From: Undaria pinnatifida
Taxonomy: Eukaryota; Sar; Phaeophyceae; Laminariales; Alariaceae
Length of the DNA: 64,000 nucleotides
Assembly: GCA_012845835.1 (NCBI GenBank)
Contig: JABAKD010000020.1
Location: 14,715,471 to 14,779,470 of the forward strand
Direction of reading: 5' to 3'
The notes under the pieces are model-generated. The model was given only the letters and a program-made list of their open reading frames with translations. It ran no database searches and had not been told where the DNA came from. Below, in pieces: positions 44,984 to 56,044 of the stretch; within the stretch, counting starts at the first letter, position 1, and each line of letters opens with the position of its first letter. A program made the translations under genes and the position numbers.

Positions 44984-47900
44984 ATGCACAAACTCACGAG
45001 CGTCGAGGCGCAGCGCGTCATCGCCGTCATGGAGGTAAATGTATGTCCACCGACCACCCACCTTCATTCAGCTACTCGTACACACGGCGAAGCTGCACGA
45101 TAATCGGTGTGCGTGCGAGATTTCGTGATATCATACCGCGACGTCGTGTTGAAGTCTTTGGGCCCTTGGTCGTGTGATAATGCGCTACGACGCAATTCGA
45201 GGGTACTAACTACGGTATCTCCGTAAACACTCTTGAATCGCTCCCGAGTGGTAAGTCTGAGGAGGCAACATTATGTGCCCACTACTACTACTCCACAATA
45301 TAGTCTAGTCTAATTGTACGAGTTTGCTGTGTTAATAGTGCTATATCCCTGGTATACTTCTGCATCTATCTACGCTCTACCTGGTTGTACGCTTCTTCGT
45401 TAGCGTTACTCAGCTCGCCGTACTGTGTCGACGCCGTACAGCAGTACTCCCAGCGTTGTTTTTTATCGTAATAGAGTACAAAACGGTTACGGCAGTAGCT
45501 ACTCGTGCGAATTAACTGCGAATATGACAACGCAATGAAGAGGGCCCACGGACGACGCGCCCCTATCTTCGTGCCCATTAAATGTTGTCATGATGTTAAT
45601 AAACACGCTCTTCGGATTCCAATGTCAACATCCAAATGTTTTCCTGCGCATCGGCTGTGCACTCCCTACTCGTGTAGTCTATGCCTCGAGTCATACTGTC
45701 GTTGTTCTCACGCTATTAATAACCCATCGCCATGAATCTAGTCCGTCGTCACAGATCAGGCCCCAATGACTCTGGTATAGCACCGTCAAGTTCATGGCCG
45801 CGCACCACAAACGCAGGGTGTGTATACTAACAGTAAGCAAGATGTTCACCTGAAATGTTTCACGCAAGTAACCCCCTGTCCCGTACCGACGACCCAACGA
45901 ACACCCTGATGGAACCCGCCCGCTGATGCTGTGGAACCGCGAGCAGGATACGCTGGACAAGTTGAACGGCCTGAGCTACGTGCCATCCACCGCCAAGCTC
46001 GACCTCCTCGATGCCCTAGCTGAGGCGGGCCTAAACCCACTCAAGAGCTGCCTACAGGTAACCACACTACTACAGTAGTATACGCGGTGATGCTGAGTGT
46101 ACCATTGTCGCAGTGAAGTTCCCGTTCTTCGTGCGTAGCTTCAACCTGCCAGGTATGCAGTAGCACATGCACACGAGTGGTGGTGGTGATGATGATTACG
46201 ATATTCCAACATACCGGAAGTGTTCATAGTCCGTGGCTCGTTGGCATTAACTGCCACGCGCTCTAGCGAATACTGTTTTTGATGGAGGCACGTAGCTCGT
46301 CAGTGCTGGAAGATCCAGCGAGCGGGGTGTACTGCATTGCATATGGACCACCTGTCAGTGTTTTTTTTTGTTTAGGCGCGCTGGCTTGTGCTGAATATCC
46401 CCGAGCGCAAAACCTCGCAGCGAGTTGAGTTGAGAGTAACATTAATAGTGAAGCAATACGTAGAACGTACAGGTACACCTCCAATAGTGCGTCCTAGTTT
46501 TCGAAATAGCTCCCGAGGCCAGGGCAACATCGTTCTCCTGTTTCCGTCTTCGCTCGATCCGGATGCCTCACGGTCGCAAGAAAAGCAAGTCTTACATTTC
46601 GTTGTACTTCGTATAGGAGAACAGAACGTGGGAGAGTGATCCTCAATCCTCCATCTCGTCGAGCCAGTAATCCTTCATAACGCCTGTCAAGGGTGTATTA
46701 TGCAATCCTCTACAACTTGTAACCGTCATGTTCTGGTAGAACCTGACGGAACACGACAACACATTGCCTCGTAATCTTGCTTCTGAAGGCTCAGTGGCAC
46801 ATGGAGCAGGCCGCGATCAAATCCGGTGCGATGGGCCCAAACAGACGACCACCAGCACTAACAGCCGGCAACCACTCCGCAGCCGACGCATCCCAACGGA
46901 GAGCGCCAGATAGCAACCCTGGATCATCACCAGCAATTCACCGTATCGGTGCCATCGGAAACACAAACAACGATGAGTCGCCGGGAGTTGTAGGGGGGGG
47001 CGTGGCGGGGGTGGGGGTGGGAGACTCGCCCGGCGGCGGCGGCGGTGACAATTTGGAGCAGATTTACCAATCGACTAGGACGTGGTGTCGCGCGCTCCGG
47101 GGGTCGACGAACGCGATGGAGGTGCTGATCGAGTTCGAGCGAGATAACCCGAGGCCGCAGAGCGGTATACTTTTCAACCAATACCTTAGCGATCTCACCG
47201 GCATCATGTACCGAAGACTCAGCACGACCGTCGAAGAAGAGGCAAGGAATGCACTAATCGTGCGGGGTGTGTATTATCTCCCAGACCATTTTATCTTGTG
47301 GTTTGGTATATGCCGAGCAAAACTTCTCGCACTTGTTTACCCGTCACGGCAGAGATTACAGCACACCACTACACTGCGCTAGTTTCCGGCAGTTTTTTTT
47401 CGTCCCTGGGATTTGGCTGCAACTCTGAAGTGTCTAACGCGGTCGTTCAACGCGCTCAACGATCCATTAAACGGTAAGGGCAAACTCAAGTTTTCTGAGA
47501 CCCCCCCTTTGAGGAAGTCTTTCCTTTGCCAACCAAAGATGCGATAGAGGGGTTACTTTTGGAGTGAGCCTTTTTTTTCAGGGCTCTTCACAGGTCATGA
47601 TCCGGCCCACGGATCAGGTCAGGGGCTTTTCAAAACTCGCGAATCGAGTCGGATCGGGTCAGGAGAGGTCATCGAAACGTCATGGGTGAGATCGGGCCGG
47701 GTCAGGAGCTGATCAAGTCTCACGGGCCGGGTCAGGTGACCTTGTTCTAAAATCGACCCGCGACAAGTGACCCGACCCGTGAACAGCTCACGCGAGTGAC
47801 CCCGTCGTTCCTTTGCCTTTCTGCTGTTTTTTCAACTTTGTGATATGAATCCGCGCTCTGAAAGGGTTAGCTACCCTGCACTAAGCGAACCGCCTAGTGC

Positions 47901-50900
47901 TACGTTTGCCAGTGAGGTATAGCGTCTCTCGTGCGAGTGGTTCAAGCAGGGTGGTGCAAAAAGGGGGTATATCATAACATCATCATAACATCATCGTAAC
48001 ATCCCCCCTAGTACCGCACCCTTGGTCCGCCCCACAAGCGCAAATCATTAGCATGTCAAAACGTTGAAGCGCAACCCGACGGACGATGCCATGGCCTTGT
48101 GTATAGGTTAGACGCCTGCTACACTAGAGGTTAGCCACTTTTTTTTTTTCCCGAAGTTCCGTAAATTGGGAGCTTACGACCTCTCCCAAAAAACGATTTG
48201 AAGAATAAAAACTGCTACATACCGGACGAAAAATCCCATGGCCTAAGTACACAACGAGAATCACGCAAAAAACAAAATGGCCTTTTTTTCCCGACGATTT
48301 GGGGTTAAGAAGCCCCCGTCATTCAGAAAAGCATTTCAGCCAAAAAAAGGTATACCTTAACACCTCTACTTCCGACGATTTGGGATTAAGGAGCCCCGTC
48401 ATTCAGAAAAGCATTTCAGCCAAAAAAAGGTATACCTTAACACCTCTACAATTTATTTCCGACGATTGTGGGTTAAGGAGCCCCCGTCATTCAAAAAACC
48501 ATTTCAGCCAAAAAGAGGTATACCTTAACACCTCTATTTCCGACGATTTGGGGTTAAGGAGCCCCCGTCATTCAGAAAACCATTTCAACCAAAAAAGGTA
48601 TACCTTAACACCTCTACAATGTATTTCAGACGATTCGGGGTTAAGGAGCCCCGTCGTTCAGAAAAGCATTTCAGCCAAAAAAAGGTATACCTCCACCGGA
48701 ACGGCGTCGTTATGCAACGGAGTAAAGCGCGACACAAAAAAATGACGTTTCCTACGATATTGGGCTGAGTAAACCCCGTCATCATTCATGACAAAAAAAA
48801 TAGCTAAAACAATCTACCTCTTTATCCTTGCATGCGTCCACTACTGCACTTGTTATGGCATCCCCTCCACCCCGTTGGGTAGTTATAAAGTTATTGTCGC
48901 AGTTTTCCCCTTTATAGCTGGCAGGCGTTATCGCCCGCCTGAAAGAACGGCTCCGCCCCCCCTTCCGTCAGAAGGTAGCTGGCGGACAGCAAGCAACGAA
49001 TACCAGAAGATGTAACATCCAGCAACCCTCGTGTGAGTGACCATTGCAGAGCCAGAGGCGCCCCTGCATGGGAATAGTCGGTCCCTAGGTCCGTATTGCC
49101 CCAATACTACCACACACTCCCTCCTCGGGAACAAAACGTTTAGAGCTTGAGTAGGACACTCGTAGGAATTGGAATAAGGTGTTGACGTGTTCCATCGGTA
49201 CGCCTAAGAATACATTATGAACTCCCACCCCCGCTCCCAGAGTGGCTTCCCGTGTGATTCCAACTGACAAAATAAGCACCAGACACCGACACGCAGTTAG
49301 CTGGTGGAATACAGCAGGTCAGTCGCGGGCGAGACTTGCCACAGCATATCCCCAGCAGACAGTTCCACCGGCGAACCTTCATCCGTCTCTTGGATCGAGC
49401 GGGTGATCATCTGCGGCGCAAACGGGATGTTTCCCTGGACTTTGTTTGGTTGTTCTCTTGAACAACACGAGCGTACTTCACGGCCACGCTGCGTGCCATC
49501 CCCACCTGAACTTTTTTCTTCTGGAGACAATCTACCGATGTATCACCACATTCCTAACATTACCCACGTGGGGTGCTTGTTTGACATGCTTGACCGTGCT
49601 GTGTCGTAACCATAACGAGAGAAGGCGGCCAACAAGCAGCTACTCCACGACCTAACGGAGTGCGAAAAACTGGCGGAGGACGAGCGAGACGCGCTGCAAC
49701 AGACGCTGCACTCTACAAGAACCGAAAAAGAACGGGTGGGCAAAACCAGCAGAGTTGTTCGGGAACCGAAAAATAATGGGTAGGCAAATATAGATTTGGT
49801 TCGGTCGGCCGGTCGGCGGGTCGGTGGCTCCCATATTACGACTAACGTGGCTGTGGTTGGGACAACAGTCTACGTGTGCTACCGGGTTTCTTGATTGACA
49901 GTGTCTCCTCTTTCGTCTAGCTTGAGCGGCCAAGAGGGGATCGCTGTTTTACATGCGTTCACGTAAAATTGTCGAAATCACTCCGTCGGTCCTAAAAGTG
50001 CCTCCGAAGATATGCCGACTGCAAGCAACGCGTAACAACCCCCCCCCTACAAAAAAAAAGGAGGGGACCCGGGGCCGCAAACCCTCGGAAAGCCTCGGAA
50101 ACTCAAAACCTCAAAAACTTCGACACTTCGAAACTTAGACATCCCTCACCGACCTAGATCCAGGTCCAACCTCGCCTCCGCCCCGCCCCTGCTTAACGGC
50201 GCATGTTCACGACAGGGTTTAGATTCGATTTGTGTGGCTCCCTACTAGAGGATCCGGTTACCTCACCCTACAAAAAAGACGTCAATCAAGAAAAACTGGA
50301 AGTACACCCACACCGTAAAAAAATCCCGTGGCCTACGTAGGTGTTTTTCGAAAAATATTGTTAAAAACAGAAATGGCGTTCGAGATATAGGCCGGTTTGC
50401 CCCTGTAGTCTAGTGGGTACCGTCGAAAACTTCCGTGGTCGAAGATACTCTTTCGAGTCCTACCGAGGGATTCTTTTGTTTTTTTGGTTTTTTCTTCGAA
50501 TCGACTGCGGAGAGCGCCTGGCGTGTGTACGCAAAATTTCAACGCGAGTCGACGAGGGGAGAAAAATGCTGTACCTTTCTCGCGATAAAAAAGAAGTCGA
50601 GTACCGTAGTCGGGGGGGGGGGGGGAGTGTACTCAGTTTGTGCATGGCCGTAGTCGTATGACCATATACCCTCGTATCCCTACTATGCTGGGACGGAGCA
50701 CGTCGGGTTTTCACAGGCCAGGCTGACATTGCTTGAACCAAGCGCGAAGCGCCGCGTGGTGTGTTCGGCGAGTCGCGTGAAGGGTGAACTGAATACTTTC
50801 AAGAACCGCTCGTAAGACCGACCTCGGCACCTTGTGCCTTCTTTCTTGCTTATGGACGCTGACAGCACCAATGAGTTATACTTTGTTTCCTGGTGCAGCT

Positions 50901-53900
50901 ACTCCAGAGACAGCAGTGGGTGTTACTTTGTAACTCCCCCGTGGGTGCCCTTACCGTATCCACACTGCGTGATGCGATCGTTCCCCTTGTTGCGGCGGGG
51001 GGGGGGAGAGAAGAACCTGTTTAGCGCCCCCAGATCTGAGTAACGGCTAGGGAGGGAAAATAATAAGAGAAAAGCGTGCGAAGATGGTACCAGATAGACG
51101 GGATGAGCGACAATAAATATTGTTTATTTTCTCGGATGAAGAGCCCGATTAGTTGGTCACATTTTTTTTTCTCCTTAGTGTACGGCCTACCCCCGTCCTA
51201 GCACCCGTCTAAATGTCGCCAATCGCATGCGTGTGTGTGCCTTTGCGGGGCGGAGCAGGAGGTAAGCGCCCTCGGAGCGACGATAAAGAAGCGGAGGGAG
51301 GAGCTGCAGGAAGTGACGCACTCGAACGCCGTCGAAATGGAGTCGTTGAAGACCAAGGCGGCTGAGGCCACTGCGAAGGCCAAGGAGGACCACGAGAAGA
51401 AGGTGCGGGCGTTTCTCCCCCCGTGTCCTCCTCTGTCGTGCTGGGGGCGGGTTTTGGAGTCAGCGGGCGTTTTTGTTGTTGTTGTTCCAAAGCACGAAGA
51501 CGCGTTCCTTTTCGCGAACGCACAGCCAAACAAACATAACAAATAAATGTGTTGAGTGTAACACCATAACCACTGAACCTCATTTAGGGGTCCGTGTGGT
51601 TGTTTTCAGCCGCCGCACCTGGAGACGATGAAGTACCACCCCCGAGCTCTACGTATCATTGGCCCCTGTGCCCCACCCACCACTGTCAAGCATGGTCTCC
51701 CGGCAGGGCCGGGCGCTCATCGAGCGCATCGAACGCTTGTCGCAGGGAACGGGGAGATGTCATTACTATCAATATCGCGTTTTTCGTCAGAAAAGGTGCA
51801 GCAAGAGCTTCAGCATCGACTGCTCGTGCACATTCCGAGACAGTAGAAGAAAACCAGGGCAAAACCCACAAAAAAAAACGTTCTGCCCTGCGTCTCTCTG
51901 CTTATGCCTCGCTGTTCCTCCCTACGTGCTCCCATGGTCCCCCTTTGGCTCTGTTGCCCTATGCGTTGCCGCGCATGGTCCCGCTAGAGCCGGGCGCTGA
52001 TCGAGCGCATCGACCGCTTGTCGCAAGAAACGGGAGAAGCTTCAGAGCTGCACCAGCAGGAGGAGGTGGGGTCGCGGAAAAAAAAGGCGAAAATGGAGGT
52101 CGAGTTAGCAGCGGCGGTGGGAAAGTACGACCGAGAAATGACGGCCAAAACGGCCCAGATACGCGAGATAAAGGTATGATGCCAAGGGCACGATTTATTA
52201 GGGTATACCGTGGACGAGACATGGCTACCCACTAATGGTGCACGGTGCACCATTTTTCTTTTTCTTTATGAGGCTCGACTCGCGTTAGAAACTCTACACC
52301 CCGTCCCAAAGCTATTTTTTCGAGCGAGCGGAAAGGGCAACCTGGTGAACAAAGTCCATGGGCTAGGTTATACAAAAGGTAATCACATTATTGCGAAAAA
52401 AAAAAAACTGGCTTTCGGACGAGAATGGGCTAAGAACCCCCGTCATTTCATCCATACACAAAAGGTCTTACTAGCCAAAAGACGGTATACCTCTATATGG
52501 CAGAACACGCCCACGACACCTTAATCAGAACGGGTAAGACGCAAGGCAGGTTAATGTCAAAGGTGTTTTTTGCGATTTCTCAACTCTGTTTTGGGGTTTG
52601 GGAACAACACAACAGCAGTATTGAAACCGATAAACCGACGGACGTCGTCACCCAAGGCCAACCAACCCACTACAAAAACTTAGACTAGGAATTGAATAAA
52701 TGGATACATAGGAAAACATGCTTTCTAACGTATTTTTCCTTGCTGATTGATTTGCGTAGGTTGGGGTTTTTGTCTTGAATTTTGGCGTTTTTCAGTACTA
52801 TTATTACTATTTTGTATTTTACCCAACTCCTATCCAACCGAAGTTAGTGCAGTCGTTAGCAAAGCACCCCATTCGCGGGAGTATAAGGTCGGCGTCGCCG
52901 GTGGTCCAGTGATAGGCGGCGGAACTATTGAGGCCGAAGTCGCAGGTTCGAGCAAAATAACTATTCTTACAATTTAACAGGCCCAAAGTGCGAGAGCGCG
53001 AGCTGCGGACAAAAATCGATGCAATGCCGACGAGCATAAGAAGCTGAAAAAGTGGGTCTGCTAAACCCTGTGCGCGGTAATAATGAAGGCACGCACGGTG
53101 CGGGGAGAAGGAGAGACACCTGTGAATCCTGACCTTGTCCGGAAGGTCGCTGAGGGCAAAACACTCTTGCGACTTGAGCTGGAGAGTAAAAATGATTATT
53201 AAAAAATGAAATAAAACTCAAAAACGGGAACCGTTATACTGGAATTAGTGTAGAACGCACCCTCCCTTAATAAGAATCCTAGACTGGGTCAGTGCTCCTG
53301 CTTCCCATTTGGTTTCCTGTACTATGTTGTGTGGTGTGGTATGGTGTGGTGTGGTGTGGTGTGGTGTGGTGTGGTGTGGTGTGGTGTGGTGTGGTGTGGT
53401 GTGGTGTGGTGTGGTGCAGTGTTGTGTGATGTTGTGTGGTGTTGTGTGGTGTTGTGTGGTGTGGTGTGGTGTGGTGTGGTGTGGTTTGGTGTGGTGTGGT
53501 GTGGTGTGGTGTGGTGTGGTGTGGTGTGGTGTGGTGTGGTGTGGTGTGGTGTGGTGTGGTGTGGTGTGGTGTGGTGTGGTGTGGTGTGGTGTGGTGTGGT
53601 GTGGTGTGGTGTGGTGTGGTGTGGCGTGGTGTTTTGTAGCGCGCAGCCCAGTAGCGTGGCGTGGTAAATTGGTTGATTGATTGATTGGTTGATTGATTGA
53701 TTGAACCTGCTACCTTTTCATTCATCCCCCCCTCACAAAAAAGGCGTAGTCGTCTCGTGAATAAGGACATAGTGCCGGCAGCAACAAAACCCCTCATAAG
53801 CTTTTTGATTTCTGCTGCCCCACCCCCCACCATCATACAATATTCTTCCCTTCTGCCACCATATTGTGAACCATGACCGCCGCCTCTTTTAAGCACTCCG

Positions 53901-54372
53901 ACCTACGTGAAATCCTGCACACCTTCGCTTTCTACCGGCGCGGGGGGGGGGGGGGGGGGGGGGGGGGGAATCCCACAGCAATAATAGCTTCCCTTCTACC
54001 ACCACATCATAAACCCTTCTTGCCAGCACACCATGCACCCTTTTGATATGTATCCCCCTCTAAACTTTACCGACAAAGCTCCACCGATGACATCCACAGG
54101 CAAAGATGGAGGAGGAGCGAGAAGAGCTCGCGGTATTGCAGGAACACTTCGACAGGGTCGACGCCAGTGGGAGGCTGCAGTGGGCTGAGGAGGAAACTTT
54201 GGCGAACGTGAGGGATAAGGTGGCGCGGGCGATGAACGTCGTAGACGGAGCCGCGACGACGATCCAGTCGCTGTTTCGAGGGGGGAGAGACCGAGTGGAG
54301 TTCCTCAAGGCCAAGAAGAAGGCCAAGAAGGGCGGGAAGAAGGGGAAAGGGGGCAAAAAAGCAAAAAAATAA
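44984..54372 (+). CDS. DRC10: dynein regulatory complex subunit 10 (IQCD/DRC10)
   Basis: Exons: 44984-45034, 45947-46057, 46789-47259, 49622-49735, 51259-51402, 51988-52173, 52981-about 53055 and 54100-54372 (TAA), about 474 residues. Human DRC10 is of similar size. The N-terminus (LTSVEAQRVIAVMEDTL) matches the conserved DRC10 start. The middle is coiled coil, including KYDREMTAKTAQIREIK. The C-terminus has one IQ motif (AATTIQSLFRGGRDR) and a Lys/Gly-rich tail, again as in DRC10. DRC10 belongs to the nexin-dynein regulatory complex between axonemal doublets and helps control flagellar bending. This fits an organism with flagellate spores or gametes. Phases are 0 throughout if the seventh exon ends at a weak GTCTGC donor (53056); the better-looking GTGGGT at 53052 would break frame. 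A Gly-rich insert occurs near residues 120-140. The end of the third exon (GTGCGG) is also inferred. Confidence 0.85.
48160..48785 (+). repeat. dispersed element with ~85-bp tandem units (DRC10 intron)
   Basis: Unique block 48160-48290 (GGGAGCTTACGACCTCTCCC, CTGCTACATACCGGACGAAA) followed by about five units of CGACGATTTGGGGTTAAGGA, CCCCGTCATTCAGAAAA and CATTTCAGCCAAAAAAAGG. The layout is the same as at 7500-8150. A stray single unit lies at about 52370-52500 in a later intron of the same gene. Confidence 0.8.
50399..50470 (+). other. tRNA-like sequence (tRNA relic or SINE head)
   Basis: Exactly 72 bases resemble a eukaryotic tRNA-Glu/Gly layout: GCCCCTGTAGTCTAGTGGG (A box), a CTTCC anticodon-loop-like stretch, TTTCGAGTCC (B box) and CGAGGGA at the end. 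The acceptor strands pair only partly and the anticodon and T stems do not form, so it is not a functional tRNA. It may be a decayed tRNA or Pol III-derived repeat. Confidence 0.4.
50520..51110 (+). repeat. fullest copy of dispersed repeat family D
   Basis: Starts with ACGCGAGTCGACGAGGG, TTTCTCGCGATAA and GTACCGTAGT, then a G run. It continues with the block shared with 13390 and 26650 (TATGCTGGGACGGAGCACGT, GCGAAGCGCCGCG, CGCTCGTAAGACCG) and ends with a second G run, AGATCTGAGTAAC and GGGAGGGA. The two outer parts alone are joined at 58215-58385, showing an internally deleted relative. No protein is encoded. Confidence 0.65.
51688..51760 (+). pseudogene. duplicate of the 5' part of DRC10 exon 6
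   Basis: AAGCATGGTCTCCCGGCAG, GCCGGGCGCTCATCGAGCGC, ATCGAACGCTTGTCGCAG and GGAACGGGGAGA copy 51973-52034 (GCATGGTCCCGC, GCCGGGCGCTGATCGAGCGC, ATCGACCGCTTGTCGCAA, GAAACGGGAGAAG). It even has a better acceptor (CCGGCAG) than the downstream copy. After about 55 bases it diverges and the long coiled-coil remainder is missing. It could be a relic or a short alternative exon; only transcripts can tell. Confidence 0.75.
52887..52965 (+). other. tRNA-like Pol III boxes (SINE-like)
   Basis: GGTGGTCCAGTGATAGG resembles an A box and GCAGGTTCGAGCAAAA a B box, about 45 bases apart. No acceptor or anticodon stem can be paired, so an intact tRNA is excluded. A tRNA-derived repeat is the simplest reading. 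Confidence 0.35.
53325..53632 (+). repeat. GTGTG-GT pentanucleotide array
   Basis: About 300 bases of TGTGG units with a few variants (CAGTG, TGATG, TTGTG) at 53414-53450. All three plus frames encode Val-Val-Trp-Cys-Gly repeats and the minus frames Thr-Thr-Pro-His-His; none is a gene. It lies in the last intron of DRC10. Confidence 0.9.
53942..53968 (+). repeat. run of 27 G
   Basis: Uninterrupted G homopolymer in the last DRC10 intron, 130 bases before the final exon. It is the longest homopolymer in the window and the one clear exception to the C-rich (sense-strand) tracts seen before other acceptors. Confidence 0.85.
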
Positions 54373-54459
54373 ATGGTGTGCACTTGGATTTTATAGTGCA
54401 CGTATCGGCGTTGGCGTGGGAGGGGGGGGGGGTCGGTTGTTTTGGATTGTTTGATTACT

Positions 54460-54595
54460 TAGTCAGTGAACGGAGCGACAACGACGATCCAGTTGCTGTT
54501 TTTTTGGGGGGGGTGACCGCGTGGAGCACCTGACGGGTCAAGAAAAAGGCCAAGAAACGTGGGAAGAAAGGCGGCAAAAAGGGCAGCAATAAAGG
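54460..54595 (+). pseudogene. decayed copy of the DRC10 last-exon 3' end
   Basis: GAACGGAGCGACAACGACGA, TCCAGTTGCTGTTT, a G run, GACCGCGTGGAGCACCTGA, AAGAAAAAGGCCAAGAAACG and GGAAGAAAGGCGGCAAAAA copy 54245-54365 of the real exon (GACGGAGCCGCGACGACGA, TCCAGTCGCTGTTTCG, GACCGAGTGGAGTTCC). Indels break the frame. It lies just downstream of the gene, so the IQ motif and Lys-rich tail were tandemly duplicated and lost. Confidence 0.9.
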
Positions 54596-56040
54596 AAATA
54601 CATCATTTAATTTGAATATTTTTTTATGGAGCGAGTGGTTGGGATGGCATGCGGTTGCGGGGTCGGGGGAGGCCTGTTTGATTGAGCTGTTAGACTACTT
54701 GGCTTGCGCTGCATTCATAGCCTAGTAGGCTATCCATTAACACTGCGAGTGTTAACGAAAGAGGCAATGCCTGATTGGAAGCGGCAGAGGGCCGTGCACG
54801 AGGTAGGTGCTGTTTGGTGTAGTTTTTTGTGTTCGCTTGGTGGGTCGGGCCGATGACCGTTTGACTGGTATGGAGATGTGGAGGAGAACGGTGAACCGAA
54901 TGTCGGCACAACGTACAATTTTTAATGAATACGAACAGGTGAAACGTGTTCGTTTTTGTGAAAAAAAATCGGTGGATATGCAGGCGCGAGTCTAATTATC
55001 TCGATCGTTAGCGCAGCCTCTCAAACGATTGTGTAAGCTCCTCCCGCGGCGACCACGAGACGGGCGACCGACAACAACAAAACGTACTCTTAGGAAGAGG
55101 CAAGCCCCCTCCCTTCCCCCGCCCCCTTGGCCGTCTATAACAACAATAGGTACAGCTTGTTCGTTTTTGTTTCACATGGGGGTGGCACGCGCGGCCGGTC
55201 TAGGCGTGACACCCCCAGTAACTAATCGTGTTGCAGAGGCGATACACCTGGCCATGTGTGGACGAGTTATCCCTTGCATCTCATACCATATCGGTACTTG
55301 TGCATGGTGATACTTGCACGTACTGTGAATGTACGATACTGTGCGAAAACGTGACGCAAACGAAGGCCAGGGGAACATTCACGACTCGCGGTACATGGAC
55401 GGCAGAGTAGATGGACGCCGATTCGACCTAGAGACACCCAATGGTAGCGGGTGCACTTTTATAGCAAAAAAAAGCTACCCGACCGGTTGATCTCCTCAAA
55501 AGTGTGAAACTATCGGCTTTAGTAGGACAATGTCGCAGGCATACCTGTTTCAGGACTAGAGCGCATGTAAAAACTTGACTTTGGTCGGGTTTGCCCGAGC
55601 GAAGGTCTTTTCGTTGTCATACTTCGGGTGAGATATTGAGCTGCTCATTGCTAGGAGCTCAGAAGCTGCTCGCTGTAGAGCCTACCGTAGGATGATTCCC
55701 TACTGCTGTTGCGCACAATCTCCGTCCAGCTGTTACGAACATTCTTGACGTTGTGGACGCGACGAGACGGACACCTTCGATTGCTGCACGATGACCGCAC
55801 GTGAACACACACGGACTCTTCGATGGTCTGATGACGATGCATCGCACACATCATACAGAAGTACGCTAGTAGACGTTGACATTGTGATCACAAAGCGTAT
55901 ACGGTGGGCGTCGTTCCCCTTTTCGGCACACGCTTGTTCCCCGGAAACTATCGCATTATCCCTGGGTTTTGAGTTGGAGGCACTTGCTCTACTAGCTCCC
56001 CGCACGGCCGCTGGATGATCTATTATCCTAGGCTGCTTTT
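54596..56040. other. intergenic, no gene supported
   Basis: No coherent exon chain on either strand. The frames near 55030-55410 and 55650-56010 lack domain signals and splice support. Short T and A runs only. Confidence 0.45.
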
Positions 56041-56044
56041 TGGC

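Noticed and set aside
53041-53055. DRC10 seventh exon ending at the better-looking GTGGGT donor (53052)
   Set aside because: It would end in phase 2, whereas the last exon must be entered in phase 0; a weak donor at 53056 or an unseen small exon is required.
53279-53896. Long open frames (up to about 200 codons) over the GTGTG/ACCAC array
   Set aside because: All frames are open because a five-base unit has no stop codons; the peptides are pure repeats with no start context or splice support.
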